A stretch of 64,000 nt of DNA from Chryseobacterium mucoviscidosis (lineage in GTDB: Bacteria > Bacteroidota > Bacteroidia > Flavobacteriales > Weeksellaceae), in NCBI RefSeq assembly GCF_002177115.1, contig NZ_MVAG01000193.1:124001-188000 (forward strand), read 5' to 3'. The position numbers and the translations under genes were made by a program. Shown in pieces: positions 1 to 7,799 of this stretch. Under the pieces are notes generated by a model. It was given only the letters and a program-made list of their open reading frames with translations, had not been told where the DNA came from and searched no databases. Position 1 is the first letter of the stretch; each line of letters begins with the position of its first letter.

Positions 1-573
1 TTCTTCAATTTCTGAAGTTACAGGGATGATATTTAATTCTTCAAAAAGATTTTTTAAAGCTTCTGTTGTTTTTAAATTAATTGAAAATTGTTCCTCTCCT
101 TTTCGGAAGGAGGTATTAAAATCGCCAACGATAAAAATATTTTTGTTCTCAGCTTCAATTTTTCGGCAATCGCGAATGGTATTCTGTAATTCGATATCAA
201 CAAAAGGTTTTCGGTTAAACCAAGTTCCGATAATGGTGCAGTAGAAAACAATTTTTCCCAATTCTGTTTCGAATTCCAAAGCGAGATTGGTTTTATCATC
301 TGCCACAGCATATTTTTTCGAATAGGGAATTTTAGAGTATAAAACTGTCCGGAAAGCTTTTTCTCCATTTAAATATTCTGAATAATTGAGATTTTCATAA
401 ACGGTGTTCTCAGGAATTGGCGAACAGAGATATTTATATGGGAAATTTTGAAGATCAAGATCAATGGCTTCCGTGAGAATAAGGAAATCAAATTCAAACT
501 GATTAAGAAATTCTGCGGTTCCTGAAGGTTTCTTTTTTCTTGCCCAATCGATGTTGAGGGTTGCGATTTTCAA
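1..573 (-). CDS. Endonuclease/exonuclease/phosphatase (EEP) family protein, 3' end outside window
   Basis: Translation from a TTG at 573 gives a protein beginning LKIATLNIDWA and containing IIGTWFNR and VGDFNTSF, the N-terminal and GDFN motifs of the EEP (DNase I-like) superfamily of metal-dependent phosphodiesterases. The C-terminal part, which should hold the catalytic His, lies beyond position 1. The TTG overlaps the TGA of the upstream SMI1-like gene (TTGA), which suggests translational coupling and supports this start. The substrate cannot be inferred. A DNase role is possible because it trails a toxin/immunity locus, but it may simply be a housekeeping hydrolase. Confidence 0.75.
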   Translation of the reverse strand, partial: MKIATLNIDWARKKKPSGTAEFLNQFEFDFLILTEAIDLDLQNFPYKYLCSPIPENTVYENLNYSEYLNGEKAFRTVLYSKIPYSKKYAVADDKTNLALEFETELGKIVFYCTIIGTWFNRKPFVDIELQNTIRDCRKIEAENKNIFIVGDFNTSFRKGEEQFSINLKTTEALKNLFEELNIIPVTSEIEE

Positions 574-968
574 TAGTCTCTGTTTAAAATTAATTTCCGT
601 TGATTGTTGTCATAATAACTTGCATAACGACTTGTATCTTTGAAGAATATTTCTTCATTTTCTATTTCATTAAATCTTTGCTTATCGGTCTTTGCAAAAT
701 CAATTACCGTAAATGTATTTTCGTCTAAAATGATTTTGGAAATGGATTTTATAATTACGTTAAAAAATAACAAAATAGGATGCTCTTCACTATCAAATCC
801 CAAGTTATTATTTTCTCCTCCTAAAAATAAAAATTCTCGATAAGCGTCTGGAAATTTATGTCCTGCAAAATTTTCCATTTCTTTTATTTTTGTTTCATTA
901 ATCCCTTCATTTATTCTATTATCAATTTCAGGATTATTTTTCATTATTTTTAAATATTTTATTTCCAT
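570..968 (-). CDS. SMI1/KNR4 family immunity-like protein
   Basis: This 132-residue protein has the SUKH/SMI1-KNR4 signature: an amphipathic start, then FPDAYREFLFLGG and NNLGF. SUKH proteins are common immunity proteins that bind the nuclease domain of polymorphic toxins in the cytoplasm. The first 70 residues resemble the neighbouring broken gene at 1020-1505 (both begin MEI.YLK.M), so the two are probably duplicates. Its stop overlaps the start of the EEP gene. No cognate toxin remains directly upstream, so it is likely an orphan immunity gene kept for protection against kin toxins. Confidence 0.8.
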   Translation of the reverse strand: MEIKYLKIMKNNPEIDNRINEGINETKIKEMENFAGHKFPDAYREFLFLGGENNNLGFDSEEHPILLFFNVIIKSISKIILDENTFTVIDFAKTDKQRFNEIENEEIFFKDTSRYASYYDNNQRKLILNRDY

Positions 969-991
969 TATTTCAAATAAAAAATGAAAAA

Positions 992-1012
992 ATTGCCCAA
1001 ATGATGGGCAAT
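992..1012 (-). terminator. Rho-independent terminator
   Basis: The inverted repeat attgccc/gggcaat has a 7-nt loop. On the minus strand it is followed by a T-rich stretch (A-run at 981-991 on the plus strand). It lies directly downstream of the broken SMI1 gene. Confidence 0.75.
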
Positions 1013-1019
1013 CTTGTTT

Positions 1020-1505
1020 TTACCACGGTTGCAATCCTCTCAATGCATAATCTACCAAACGGTTGATTAACTGGCTAAATGTTTTCTCGGGAAAAGGGTA
1101 TATTGTTTCTCCATTTGGACCTTTATAAGACTCACTAACACTGAAATTGTACGGTCTTGGATCATCTCCTTCATCCAAATAAATAAAACTAAAGATTGCC
1201 CCGTCATAAGAATCCAATACAACATAAGGACGATTAATAGAAAGGTTATTTTTCCTCATTTACTTTTCGTAATACTTCTTTAGTGCGATCCATTCGCTTC
1301 CGTCTTGTCCAATGCCTTCGTGGTCAAATCCTAAACTATTGAATTCTCCTCCCAAAAATAAATATTCTCTTAATGCCTTTGGAAAGGGTATTCCATTATT
1401 AAGTTTTTGCTCAAGTTCTTCTATTTTATCTAAAGAAAAACCTCTTGATTTTCTATTCCAAAATGAGGAATTAGCTTCCATTGTTTTTAAATATTGTATT
1501 TCCAT
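1020..1505 (-). pseudogene. SMI1/KNR4 immunity gene interrupted by an in-frame TAA
   Basis: Two abutting reading frames in the same phase together make one SMI1/KNR4 protein. The N-terminal half (1260-1505) carries FPKALREYLFLGG and FNSLGF. The C-terminal half (1020-1259) carries INRPYVVLDSYDG and FIYLDEGDDP, the usual second half of the family. They are separated only by a TAA at 1260-1262, immediately followed by ATG at 1257-1259. A single base change can explain the break. Alternatively the ATG permits reinitiation and two half-proteins are made. Sequencing error is also possible. Confidence 0.8.
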
Positions 1506-1508
1506 TAT

Positions 1509-1586
1509 TTATTTTTTAGGTTTTCGAACAACCGTACCCTTCCTTACATAGTTTCGTCTTCGTAAATAATAATTCCATTTTCTTAT
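1509..1586 (-). pseudogene. Remnant of a toxin C-terminus (25 codons)
   Basis: The stretch between the YwqK-like gene and the SMI1 gene reads as a short open frame ending VRKGTVVRKPKK and a TAA, preceded by a stop and without a start codon. It is highly basic and rich in Arg, Lys and Tyr, like the tail of a nuclease toxin. It ends 3 nt before the SMI1 ATG, the spacing expected for a toxin followed by its immunity gene. I infer a leftover from cassette replacement; no database match was possible. Confidence 0.35.
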
Positions 1587-1604
1587 TTAGAATGGTCAGT
1601 TTTT

Positions 1605-1889
1605 CTACTTTTTCAAATTGCCATTTTTGTCATAAACTTTGGTTGTGTTTGGAACGGGTATATTATTATGGATTTGATATTCCATTTCTAAATTTCCGTT
1701 TTCATAATAGTCTCTTATCCAACCTTCCAAATATCCATTCTGATATTCATTTTCACCAGAAAGCCATCCTTCATCTTCATAAATCTGGCAAATACCTGTA
1801 AAAGGTTTACCTTTGTATAAAAGAATTTCACTTCCTCCGAAATCAAATCCTCCGTGTTCTAAATCTTCATATTTTATTTTTAAAGCCAT
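1605..1889 (-). CDS. YwqK-family immunity/antitoxin protein (MORN-like repeats)
   Basis: This 94-residue protein has MORN-like Tyr/Gly repeats (GYLEGWIRDYYENGNLE, VYDKNGNLKK) typical of YwqK-family antitoxins. In Bacillus a YwqK protein accompanies the YwqJ deaminase toxin. Here the gene starts 12 nt after the stop of the deaminase-like cassette at 1902, so it is the best candidate for its immunity protein. No signal peptide is seen, so it should act in the cytoplasm. Family assignment is good; the pairing is inferred from order and the known YwqJ/YwqK association. Confidence 0.75.
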   Translation of the reverse strand: MALKIKYEDLEHGGFDFGGSEILLYKGKPFTGICQIYEDEGWLSGENEYQNGYLEGWIRDYYENGNLEMEYQIHNNIPVPNTTKVYDKNGNLKK

Positions 1890-1901
1890 AATATTTTTAT
1901 T

Positions 1902-2930
1902 TTAAAGTTCAATAAATGTAACAAAAGTTGTTAAAAAATGACAATGAGCACATGGTGGTTGAACACCTTCCCTAGCTAAAAACCTATTATATCCTGTAAT
2001 TTTCTTAAATATTTCATCTCCTTGCTTACCTAGCGGATCTACATTTTTCAACAAAGCATCCAGTGCACGTATTTCTCCATGAGAAGCTTGTATACCAGCT
2101 CTGTCAGCATCCAGACGGTCTGCATGTAAACCTTCTTTAAAATGTTTATTATGATATTCAAAACGTTTTTTAAGAGTAATATGCATATCATCTAAAAAAT
2201 TTTGGTAAATACTCGGTGTTCCATTTTTATCGAGAACATATCTTCCAAATTCCTCAGAAAATTCACCTAATTCATCTATATCTCCCTTTCTATAGAAATT
2301 ATGTGCAGTAAAGGTTTTAGAAATATTTTCTCCATCTTTATGAGTCATGCCACATACCATAACGAATTTTTTTCTTTCATTCTTAGAAAATTCGTTTATT
2401 AATTCTTCCACATATTTATTTACAGCTTTTACTGTTTGCTTGCCTTCTTTTCCAAAATAAAGAAGTGCCTTTGCCTCATCAACTAAATTGGCTAGCTTTC
2501 TCCCAACATACTTTTGCTTATATGCATTTCTAAAATCTTTTTGAGTTTCTGCTAATTCATAAATATATGTTTTTGCAGTACTTTTCCCTGAAGAATTAGT
2601 TATATTTTCTATTTTTTTTGAAAAAAGTCTAATCGCATCACCAGTTCCTTCAAAAATATTGTCATTACCATATTGTACAATAAAACCTTCAGGTGTTGCA
2701 AGTGCTTTTGCTCCTTTTAATCGATCATCAATGTTTCTTATAATGGTTAATCCCAACTCTTCAAGAAGTTCTAAAGTGGCTTTTCCTATTTTATATTTGG
2801 TACGAAACCAATTTTTAATGTCTTGAGCAATAAATCCTCTTAGCTTCTTCCCTTGTAAAATTACCTCATCAATATCATGCGCTTCTTCCGCCAAATCCTC
2901 TACTTTAGCGCCATTTTTAGCACCCTGCAA
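1902..2930 (-). CDS. Orphan polymorphic-toxin cassette with deaminase-like C-terminus
   Basis: The first ~40 residues repeat the pre-toxin linker of the full-length toxin at 3309 (GAKNGAK.EDLAEEAHDI). The rest is unrelated and ends in the zinc-binding pattern of the cytidine-deaminase fold: HGE at residues 284-286 and PPCAHC with C327 and C330. Nucleic-acid deaminase toxins of the YwqJ type use these ligands. The frame stays open upstream to about 3018 but has no ATG; 2930 is a TTG inside the linker. A terminator at 2990-3026 separates it from the operon upstream. It therefore looks like a silent tip that needs recombination to be expressed. Only 12 residues follow C330, so the domain may be short. 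Confidence 0.7.
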   Translation of the reverse strand: MQGAKNGAKVEDLAEEAHDIDEVILQGKKLRGFIAQDIKNWFRTKYKIGKATLELLEELGLTIIRNIDDRLKGAKALATPEGFIVQYGNDNIFEGTGDAIRLFSKKIENITNSSGKSTAKTYIYELAETQKDFRNAYKQKYVGRKLANLVDEAKALLYFGKEGKQTVKAVNKYVEELINEFSKNERKKFVMVCGMTHKDGENISKTFTAHNFYRKGDIDELGEFSEEFGRYVLDKNGTPSIYQNFLDDMHITLKKRFEYHNKHFKEGLHADRLDADRAGIQASHGEIRALDALLKNVDPLGKQGDEIFKKITGYNRFLAREGVQPPCAHCHFLTTFVTFIEL

Positions 2931-2981
2931 AAGTTCTTCAACAAATTTAATAAATCCTTTGAAGCCTTTAGCACAGGCTTT
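2863..2981 (-). repeat. Toxin-linker direct repeat, copy 1 (orphan cassette)
   Basis: About 119 bp nearly identical to 3835-3953. It encodes the conserved segment GFKGFIKFVEELLQGAKNGAK and the start of the pre-toxin linker. Sequence diverges on both sides. This is the homology arm through which toxin tips could be exchanged. Confidence 0.85.
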
Positions 2982-2989
2982 AAAAAAAG

Positions 2990-3026
2990 AAAACCCACTT
3001 CTAATGTACAGTAGGAAATGGGTTTA
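2990..3026 (-). terminator. Terminator between toxin operon and orphan cassette
   Basis: On the minus strand the repeat aaaccca/tgggttt is followed by a long T-run. It lies just downstream of the immunity gene at 3035 and upstream of the orphan cassette, so operon transcription probably stops before the cassette. Confidence 0.7.
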
Positions 3027-3034
3027 TAAAAATA

Positions 3035-3304
3035 TCAGTCTTCAAAATTTTCCCAAGATTGGGGACCAATAATATCTACTAAATGATAATCCTTTTCATC
3101 AAAACGAGCACTATAGAAAGCGTCTCCGCCATAAGTTTGATCTGAGATAGAAACCCTATATGAAACTATATGAAAGTTTCTAATTTTTCTATGAATAGTG
3201 CCTCCCTCCCTTAAGCCTAAATACTCAATAGAATCTTCGTAATATTGTCTATTGTTTTCTTTCAAGAACTTTTCTAATTTCTTTTCTAATTTTTTTTCTA
3301 TCAT
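3035..3304 (-). CDS. Probable immunity protein for the zincin toxin
   Basis: This small 89-residue protein starts with a Lys/Glu-rich helix (EKKLEKKLEKFLKE) followed by alternating strands and an acidic tail. It has no signal peptide. The ATG lies 4 nt after the stop of the toxin gene at 3309, the classic toxin-immunity arrangement. I do not recognise the family, so the immunity role rests on position and size only. Confidence 0.6.
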   Translation of the reverse strand: MIEKKLEKKLEKFLKENNRQYYEDSIEYLGLREGGTIHRKIRNFHIVSYRVSISDQTYGGDAFYSARFDEKDYHLVDIIGPQSWENFED

Positions 3305-3308
3305 AATT

Positions 3309-5513
3309 TTAATTTTTTGGGATTGGTATATTTCTTTTTTCTAATTTTAAAACTATCTGTCCATCAAAATATTGAAAGGCATGCCCGAAGGGCGGTGTAG
3401 ATAATTCCTGCTCGTTCAAATTAAATTTTTTTGCATTTTCTACTAACTTATCATACACATATTTTTCTCGTTTGTAAATATGTTGCCAATTTTCTACTGT
3501 ATAATCATCTTCTTTCGTATCTTTTAAAGGAGCATGCTTTACATATTCATCAAAGCTAATTAAGTGCATTTCTTCCGCATGGAAAGATTCATGTAACATA
3601 AAATATTCTGTGACATTGTCTTTATACTTTATGGTATTAGTATTTGGGTCAAATAGTGCCAAAATATGAGGTTTGTCAAAACTCTCTACCTTTTGAAGCT
3701 TAGTGCCAAATTTCTTTTTTAAAATCTTAGCCCAGTCTTCAATATCGGTTTCGGACAATATTTTTCCACCATATAATCCTTCTCCTTCAATATTATTTGA
3801 CGAGTGTTTGCCTTTTTTCTTTCCTTTTACAATCACCTCCTCAATATCATGCGCTTCTTCAGCTAAATCCTCTGCCTTTGCGCCATTTTTAGCACCCTGC
3901 AAAAGTTCTTCAACAAATTTAATAAATCCTTTGAAGCCTTTAGCACAGGCTTTTGCAAATCTAAAGATAAGCTTTCCAAGCCCAAGCAACAAATCTGTAA
4001 TACCAAATGTTACTGCTGAGAACGTTTCTCTGGTGAGAACCCAAAGCAGACTGGATGCTTTCTCTACATAAGTAGCTCCTTTTATGATGTTACCTGCCCC
4101 TTCAGTGAAAATCAGAAGTAAAATATTGATGATGAACTCAAAGGCAATAACTCCTGTATAAAATGCTATTGTATAACGGGATGCATTATTCCAATATCCT
4201 TTTAACTCATCAAATATACCCTGAAAATCATCTTGGGAAATACCTCCACTGGAACTAAACAGGTTTTTAACCCCTTCTAAAAAAACAGATACATTTTCAT
4301 GTGCCCAATCCAATACATCTTCTGCTTTTTCCAAAAGGTCTCTTCTTTCCAGATACTGCTGGTAAGAAAATGTAGTGGCAGGCTGCAAAAGAAACTCCAA
4401 AATATACAAAATACATTGTACCAAACCTACTAAACCATTTATTACTCCACAATTAAAAGCATTAAGAATTTTCAAGAATTCAATTCCTTTCTCTGCCAAA
4501 TCTGTAACGGTGTCTTTAATTTCTGAAAGAAAGGTTTTAATAGAATTGATAATTCCGGTAATTTTGGTTACCAATTTTTTGAAGGAATCTGGCAAGTGTT
4601 CTATAGAAGCGTCTTTCACTTTACTTGCAGATTGAATCACCAGTTCCCATACTTGGCTAAAAGCAGTCTCTACCCCCTGTACAAATGGGTTGCTGCCCAA
4701 ATCTTCAAAAAATTCTGCTGCCTTGTTCATATTTACAGGAACTGCGACTCCTGTAAAAACAGGAATCAGAGGGGAGTAATCTTTAGAAGCGGGGTCATAA
4801 TTTTTTTCATTAGGTTTAAAGTCTTCCAGTTGCTTGGCACACCACCCAATAGCATCAGCAGGAATGGAAGAGATATCTCCTATAATTTCTTCGAACCTCC
4901 TGTCACCGGTATAAAACTGATATTCTCTCATTAAAGCATCCCGAACAAGAGTTGCATTAATCTTATCTCCCTCATAAGTATAAGCCAGTTGTGCCAAATA
5001 ACCTGCCTCATCTTCCATAGAAGTAATATTTTTAAAAAACTTTCCTCCTATTTTGGCAGGTAAAGGTTCCGGAAACTGCTTAAAAAGGCTTACAAAATAA
5101 TCTCCCATTTTAGCAGCATAGAAGTCCCCTGCAAAGTTGGATTTGTTAGAATTAGGCTTTTCATAAAATAGGAAAAGGCTTTGTGGTTCTCGCTTGTTGG
5201 TATTGTAGCTTCCCAATACCTGTGAACCGTTTTCACAGGGCAAAACTTCTGCTCTGTATTCGTATCCTTTCTTTCCGGTTTCATCTATCCCGGTTGAAGG
5301 GAAAATAGATACAGGCTCGTCTGTGAGATAAGAATACCCTAAAGGTGTATTTCTGTAATCGTGAAACTTGCTCCTAAATTCTGGAGAATCATCCTTATTG
5401 ATTAGAGTATTTTCAAAAGCATTCTTATTTTCAGCAACTCCTTTATTTGCCTCTTCAAAAGTAATCGTTTTAAATTGGGAAAGATCCCCAAATTCATCGT
5501 CAAAATCTTCCAT
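3309..5513 (-). CDS. Polymorphic toxin with C-terminal zincin-like metallopeptidase domain
   Basis: A 734-residue multidomain protein. Residues 1-280 form a soluble N-terminal region without signal peptide. Residues ~340-520 contain several hydrophobic stretches (GLVGLVQCILYILEFLL, FEFIINILLLIF) that could insert into a membrane. A linker near 550-590 is shared with the orphan cassette. The last ~140 residues carry HESFH at 641-645, the HExxH zinc site of zincin proteases, in the context TEYFMLHESFHAEE typical of Tox-MPTase domains. The absence of a Sec signal suggests delivery by a contractile or type VI-like apparatus, which is not encoded here. The domain call is good; the secretion route is inference. 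Confidence 0.75.
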   Translation of the reverse strand: MEDFDDEFGDLSQFKTITFEEANKGVAENKNAFENTLINKDDSPEFRSKFHDYRNTPLGYSYLTDEPVSIFPSTGIDETGKKGYEYRAEVLPCENGSQVLGSYNTNKREPQSLFLFYEKPNSNKSNFAGDFYAAKMGDYFVSLFKQFPEPLPAKIGGKFFKNITSMEDEAGYLAQLAYTYEGDKINATLVRDALMREYQFYTGDRRFEEIIGDISSIPADAIGWCAKQLEDFKPNEKNYDPASKDYSPLIPVFTGVAVPVNMNKAAEFFEDLGSNPFVQGVETAFSQVWELVIQSASKVKDASIEHLPDSFKKLVTKITGIINSIKTFLSEIKDTVTDLAEKGIEFLKILNAFNCGVINGLVGLVQCILYILEFLLQPATTFSYQQYLERRDLLEKAEDVLDWAHENVSVFLEGVKNLFSSSGGISQDDFQGIFDELKGYWNNASRYTIAFYTGVIAFEFIINILLLIFTEGAGNIIKGATYVEKASSLLWVLTRETFSAVTFGITDLLLGLGKLIFRFAKACAKGFKGFIKFVEELLQGAKNGAKAEDLAEEAHDIEEVIVKGKKKGKHSSNNIEGEGLYGGKILSETDIEDWAKILKKKFGTKLQKVESFDKPHILALFDPNTNTIKYKDNVTEYFMLHESFHAEEMHLISFDEYVKHAPLKDTKEDDYTVENWQHIYKREKYVYDKLVENAKKFNLNEQELSTPPFGHAFQYFDGQIVLKLEKRNIPIPKN
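3835..3953 (-). repeat. Toxin-linker direct repeat, copy 2 (full-length toxin)
   Basis: Partner of 2863-2981, inside the toxin gene and encoding GFKGFIKFVEELLQGAKNGAK and the linker that follows. Confidence 0.85.
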
Positions 5514-5617
5514 AATCTTTGTGTTCTTTCAATTAATATTTGTTTAAATGTTTCTGAAAACAAAGCTAAAGCTTGGCTGCGCCAAAATTTGACGTGTTAT
5601 TTTTTTGTTTATAAAAA

Positions 5618-5648
5618 AAATCAGGACAGTTAATAAAACTACCTGATT
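5618..5648. terminator. Bidirectional terminator-like hairpin
   Basis: Stem aaatcagg/cctgattt with an inner agtt/aact pair and a 5-nt loop. It has A/T runs on both sides and sits between the coiled-coil gene at 5847 and the toxin promoter region, so the two genes may be separate transcripts. The rest of the 5514-5846 gap holds only a weak 46-codon plus-strand frame (5669-5809), which I did not call. Confidence 0.6.
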
Positions 5649-5846
5649 TTATTTTTTCTAAATTTTTGATGAAAATAGCTAAAATTTTCAACAAATTATC
5701 TAAAGATTTGCCTGAAATACTTAAAACTTTAGTTAAAAAACCTAAACGGAATGTAATAAGACTTAAACAGAACGTAGAAAGGCTTAATCAGGTCTTTTGT
5801 TCACCTTAACGTTTAGGTTTTGAGTTTTTACTTATACTATATTACT

Positions 5847-6323
5847 TTATTTTTCGCCTTCAGGCATATTATTTTTTGCTGTTCTTGGGAAAAACTGTTT
5901 CAGGTCTGCTACTTTTTCTGCAAAGCCAATTACTTCTCTTCCTTTTTTGTATTGAGAGTATGCATAATCGTCTAATGCATCATTATAATTATCGTAATCG
6001 TGTAAAATCTTGGTACTTTCCATTTGATATACCAAACTGGCTAATCTTTCTTTTCTAGTTTCTAAGAAAGTTCTTGCCTGATAATCGCTTTCAAATTCAT
6101 CCCAGTCTACATCATCTGCACTCAACTGAGGTTGGTTCATTTTATAATCTCTCACTTTGTTCACAAAAAGTTTGTTCTGCTCATTTATGGTTCCGTAAAG
6201 TTTTCTTTGTTCGGCATTTAAAGCAGCCAGTTTTCCCTGAAATAAGGCTTCTAATTCAACAATTTTGGCATCTATTTGTGTTTTTAAATCGTTGGTAAGT
6301 TGTGTCTGAATAACGTTTTTCAT
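5847..6323 (-). CDS. Coiled-coil protein next to toxin, possible adaptor
   Basis: This 158-residue acidic protein is predicted by eye to be almost wholly helical, with Gln/Glu/Lys-rich heptads (LKTQIDAKIVELEALFQGK). It has no signal peptide, membrane segment or catalytic motif. It precedes the toxin gene in the same direction but is separated by 333 nt with a terminator-like hairpin. A role as loading chaperone or adaptor is possible from position; no family was recognised. Confidence 0.5.
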   Translation of the reverse strand: MKNVIQTQLTNDLKTQIDAKIVELEALFQGKLAALNAEQRKLYGTINEQNKLFVNKVRDYKMNQPQLSADDVDWDEFESDYQARTFLETRKERLASLVYQMESTKILHDYDNYNDALDDYAYSQYKKGREVIGFAEKVADLKQFFPRTAKNNMPEGEK

Positions 6324-6645
6324 AATTTATAAATTTTTGTTCAAATGTATTAAAAATCAATTAATTTTTAACAAAATCATTATAATTTTAAAAAATAACA
6401 GTTTTTATTAATTTTTTATTGTGAAATAATTAAATTTTAAATATTTTAAACTTAATATTGATATGAATAGAAAATTATACTCACTTGCTGTAATTTTATA
6501 ATACGCTTTCATGGATCTGAAGTTTTCGGGAGCAGATTGTGTTTCTAAAACAATTGCAAAAAGTAAATTTCCCCCATAGTTTTTCCCTGAACCTCACCAT
6601 TAATCTTATCGATTACAAAAAGTAACTAATGCAGTTTATTAGTCT
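6324..6645. other. Non-coding gap, AT-rich
   Basis: Very AT-rich. At 6463-6501 there is a 12-codon frame that resembles the start of a signal peptide (MNRKLYSLAVIL) and then stops. No larger gene or RNA is evident. Confidence 0.4.
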
Positions 6646-6653
6646 TATCTTTG
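6646..6653 (+). promoter_or_regulatory. Promoter -7 element (TAnnTTTG)
   Basis: TATCTTTG matches the Bacteroidota -7 consensus. It lies 20 nt before a short frame at 6674 and 73 nt before the oxidoreductase start. Confidence 0.6.
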
Positions 6654-6673
6654 TTGTGTAAAAATTTAAAATA

Positions 6674-6730
6674 ATGAATCGACAAAAGTTTTATGAAATG
6701 CTTTTGTCTAAACAGAATATCCCGATATGA
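6674..6730 (+). CDS. 18-codon leader frame overlapping the oxidoreductase start
   Basis: ATG at 6674 opens an 18-residue frame (MNRQKFYEMLLSKQNIPI) whose TGA overlaps the ATG of the downstream gene (ATGA at 6727-6730). It begins just after the promoter element. It could be a translated leader that couples initiation, or it could be chance. Confidence 0.35.
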   Translation: MNRQKFYEMLLSKQNIPI

Positions 6731-7731
6731 AAAATTTTGAAATATCAGTATTGGATCTTGCCCCTGTAAAGCAGGGAAAAACTGTTCATGATACTTTTCA
6801 GGACAGTTTATCATTAGCCAGTCATGCTGAACATTTAGATTATAAAAGATTCTGGCTTGCCGAACATCACAATATGGAAAGCATTGCCAGTTCTGCAACC
6901 TCCGTTCTGATTGGTTTTATCGCCAACGGAACAAAAAAAATAAGAGTCGGTTCCGGAGGAATTATGCTTCCGAACCACAGTTCATTAGTCATTGCCGAAC
7001 AATTCGGAACCCTTGAATCCCTATTTCCCGGAAGAATCGATCTTGGTTTGGGAAGAGCTCCTGGCACAGATGGTTTAACCGCTCAGGCTTTAGGAAGAAA
7101 TCCTGCAATGATTAACCAGCAGTTTCCAAGACAGATTTTAGAATTACAGAAATATTTTTCCAAAGAAAACCGTGATGCTTTGGTTCGTGCAATTCCGGGA
7201 GAGGGACTGGATATTCCGATGTATATTTTAGGTTCGAGTACAGACAGTGCTTTTTTGGCAGCAGAATTGGGACTTCCGTATGCTTTTGCGGGGCATTTTG
7301 CGCCGGAGCAGATGGAAATGGCTTTCAATATTTACAGGGAACATTTTGAACCGTCAAAATATTTAGATAAACCTTACATCATTGCCTGTGTAAACGGAGT
7401 TGCAGCAGAAACTTCGGAAGAAGCTCATAAAATGTCAACAACATTGTTTCAGGCTTTTATTAATATTATACGAAACGACAGAAGACCTTTTGCACCGCCG
7501 GTTGATGATATGGACGACATCTGGTCGCCCATGGAAAAATCTATGGTTTTGCAGAAACTGAGATATACTTTTATCGGAAATCAGAGTGAAATTGAAGAGA
7601 AGCTGAAAAGTTTTCAGGAAAAATTTAATGTGGATGAACTGATGATTAATTCCCACATTTACGATCATCAGAAAAGACTGGAATCATACAGTATTTTCAG
7701 AAAAGCCAGAAACTCCGTATTTAACGAATAA
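6727..7731 (+). CDS. LLM-class flavin-dependent oxidoreductase
   Basis: A 334-residue protein of the bacterial luciferase-like fold. Visible motifs are FWLAEHHNM near the N-terminus, IRVGSGGIMLPNHS, and AEQFGTLESLFPGRIDLGLGRAPGTD, the conserved flavin/substrate region of single-component luciferase-like monooxygenases (YhbW/MsnO8 type). Such enzymes use FMN and a reductase to oxidise small molecules; the substrate is unknown. The protein is full length and cytosolic. It may be coupled to the 18-codon leader. Confidence 0.9.
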   Translation: MKNFEISVLDLAPVKQGKTVHDTFQDSLSLASHAEHLDYKRFWLAEHHNMESIASSATSVLIGFIANGTKKIRVGSGGIMLPNHSSLVIAEQFGTLESLFPGRIDLGLGRAPGTDGLTAQALGRNPAMINQQFPRQILELQKYFSKENRDALVRAIPGEGLDIPMYILGSSTDSAFLAAELGLPYAFAGHFAPEQMEMAFNIYREHFEPSKYLDKPYIIACVNGVAAETSEEAHKMSTTLFQAFINIIRNDRRPFAPPVDDMDDIWSPMEKSMVLQKLRYTFIGNQSEIEEKLKSFQEKFNVDELMINSHIYDHQKRLESYSIFRKARNSVFNE

Positions 7732-7771
7732 TAAAGAATTTATAATATTGGGAGATGCATATTTTTATAAG

Positions 7772-7779
7772 TATCTTTG
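7772..7779 (+). promoter_or_regulatory. Promoter -7 element upstream of ribBA
   Basis: TATCTTTG, 20 nt before the ribBA ATG, with a TTG about 21 nt upstream. The short leader leaves no room for an FMN riboswitch. Confidence 0.65.
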
Positions 7780-7799
7780 CACAAATTTAAAAAGTAAAA

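Noticed and set aside
5669..5809. 46-codon Lys-rich plus-strand frame
   Set aside because: It has no promoter match or recognised family and lies in an AT-rich gap where such frames arise by chance.
6463..6501. Short signal-peptide-like frame MNRKLYSLAVIL
   Set aside because: It stops after 12 codons and the sequence downstream has several stops in all frames; at most a gene remnant.
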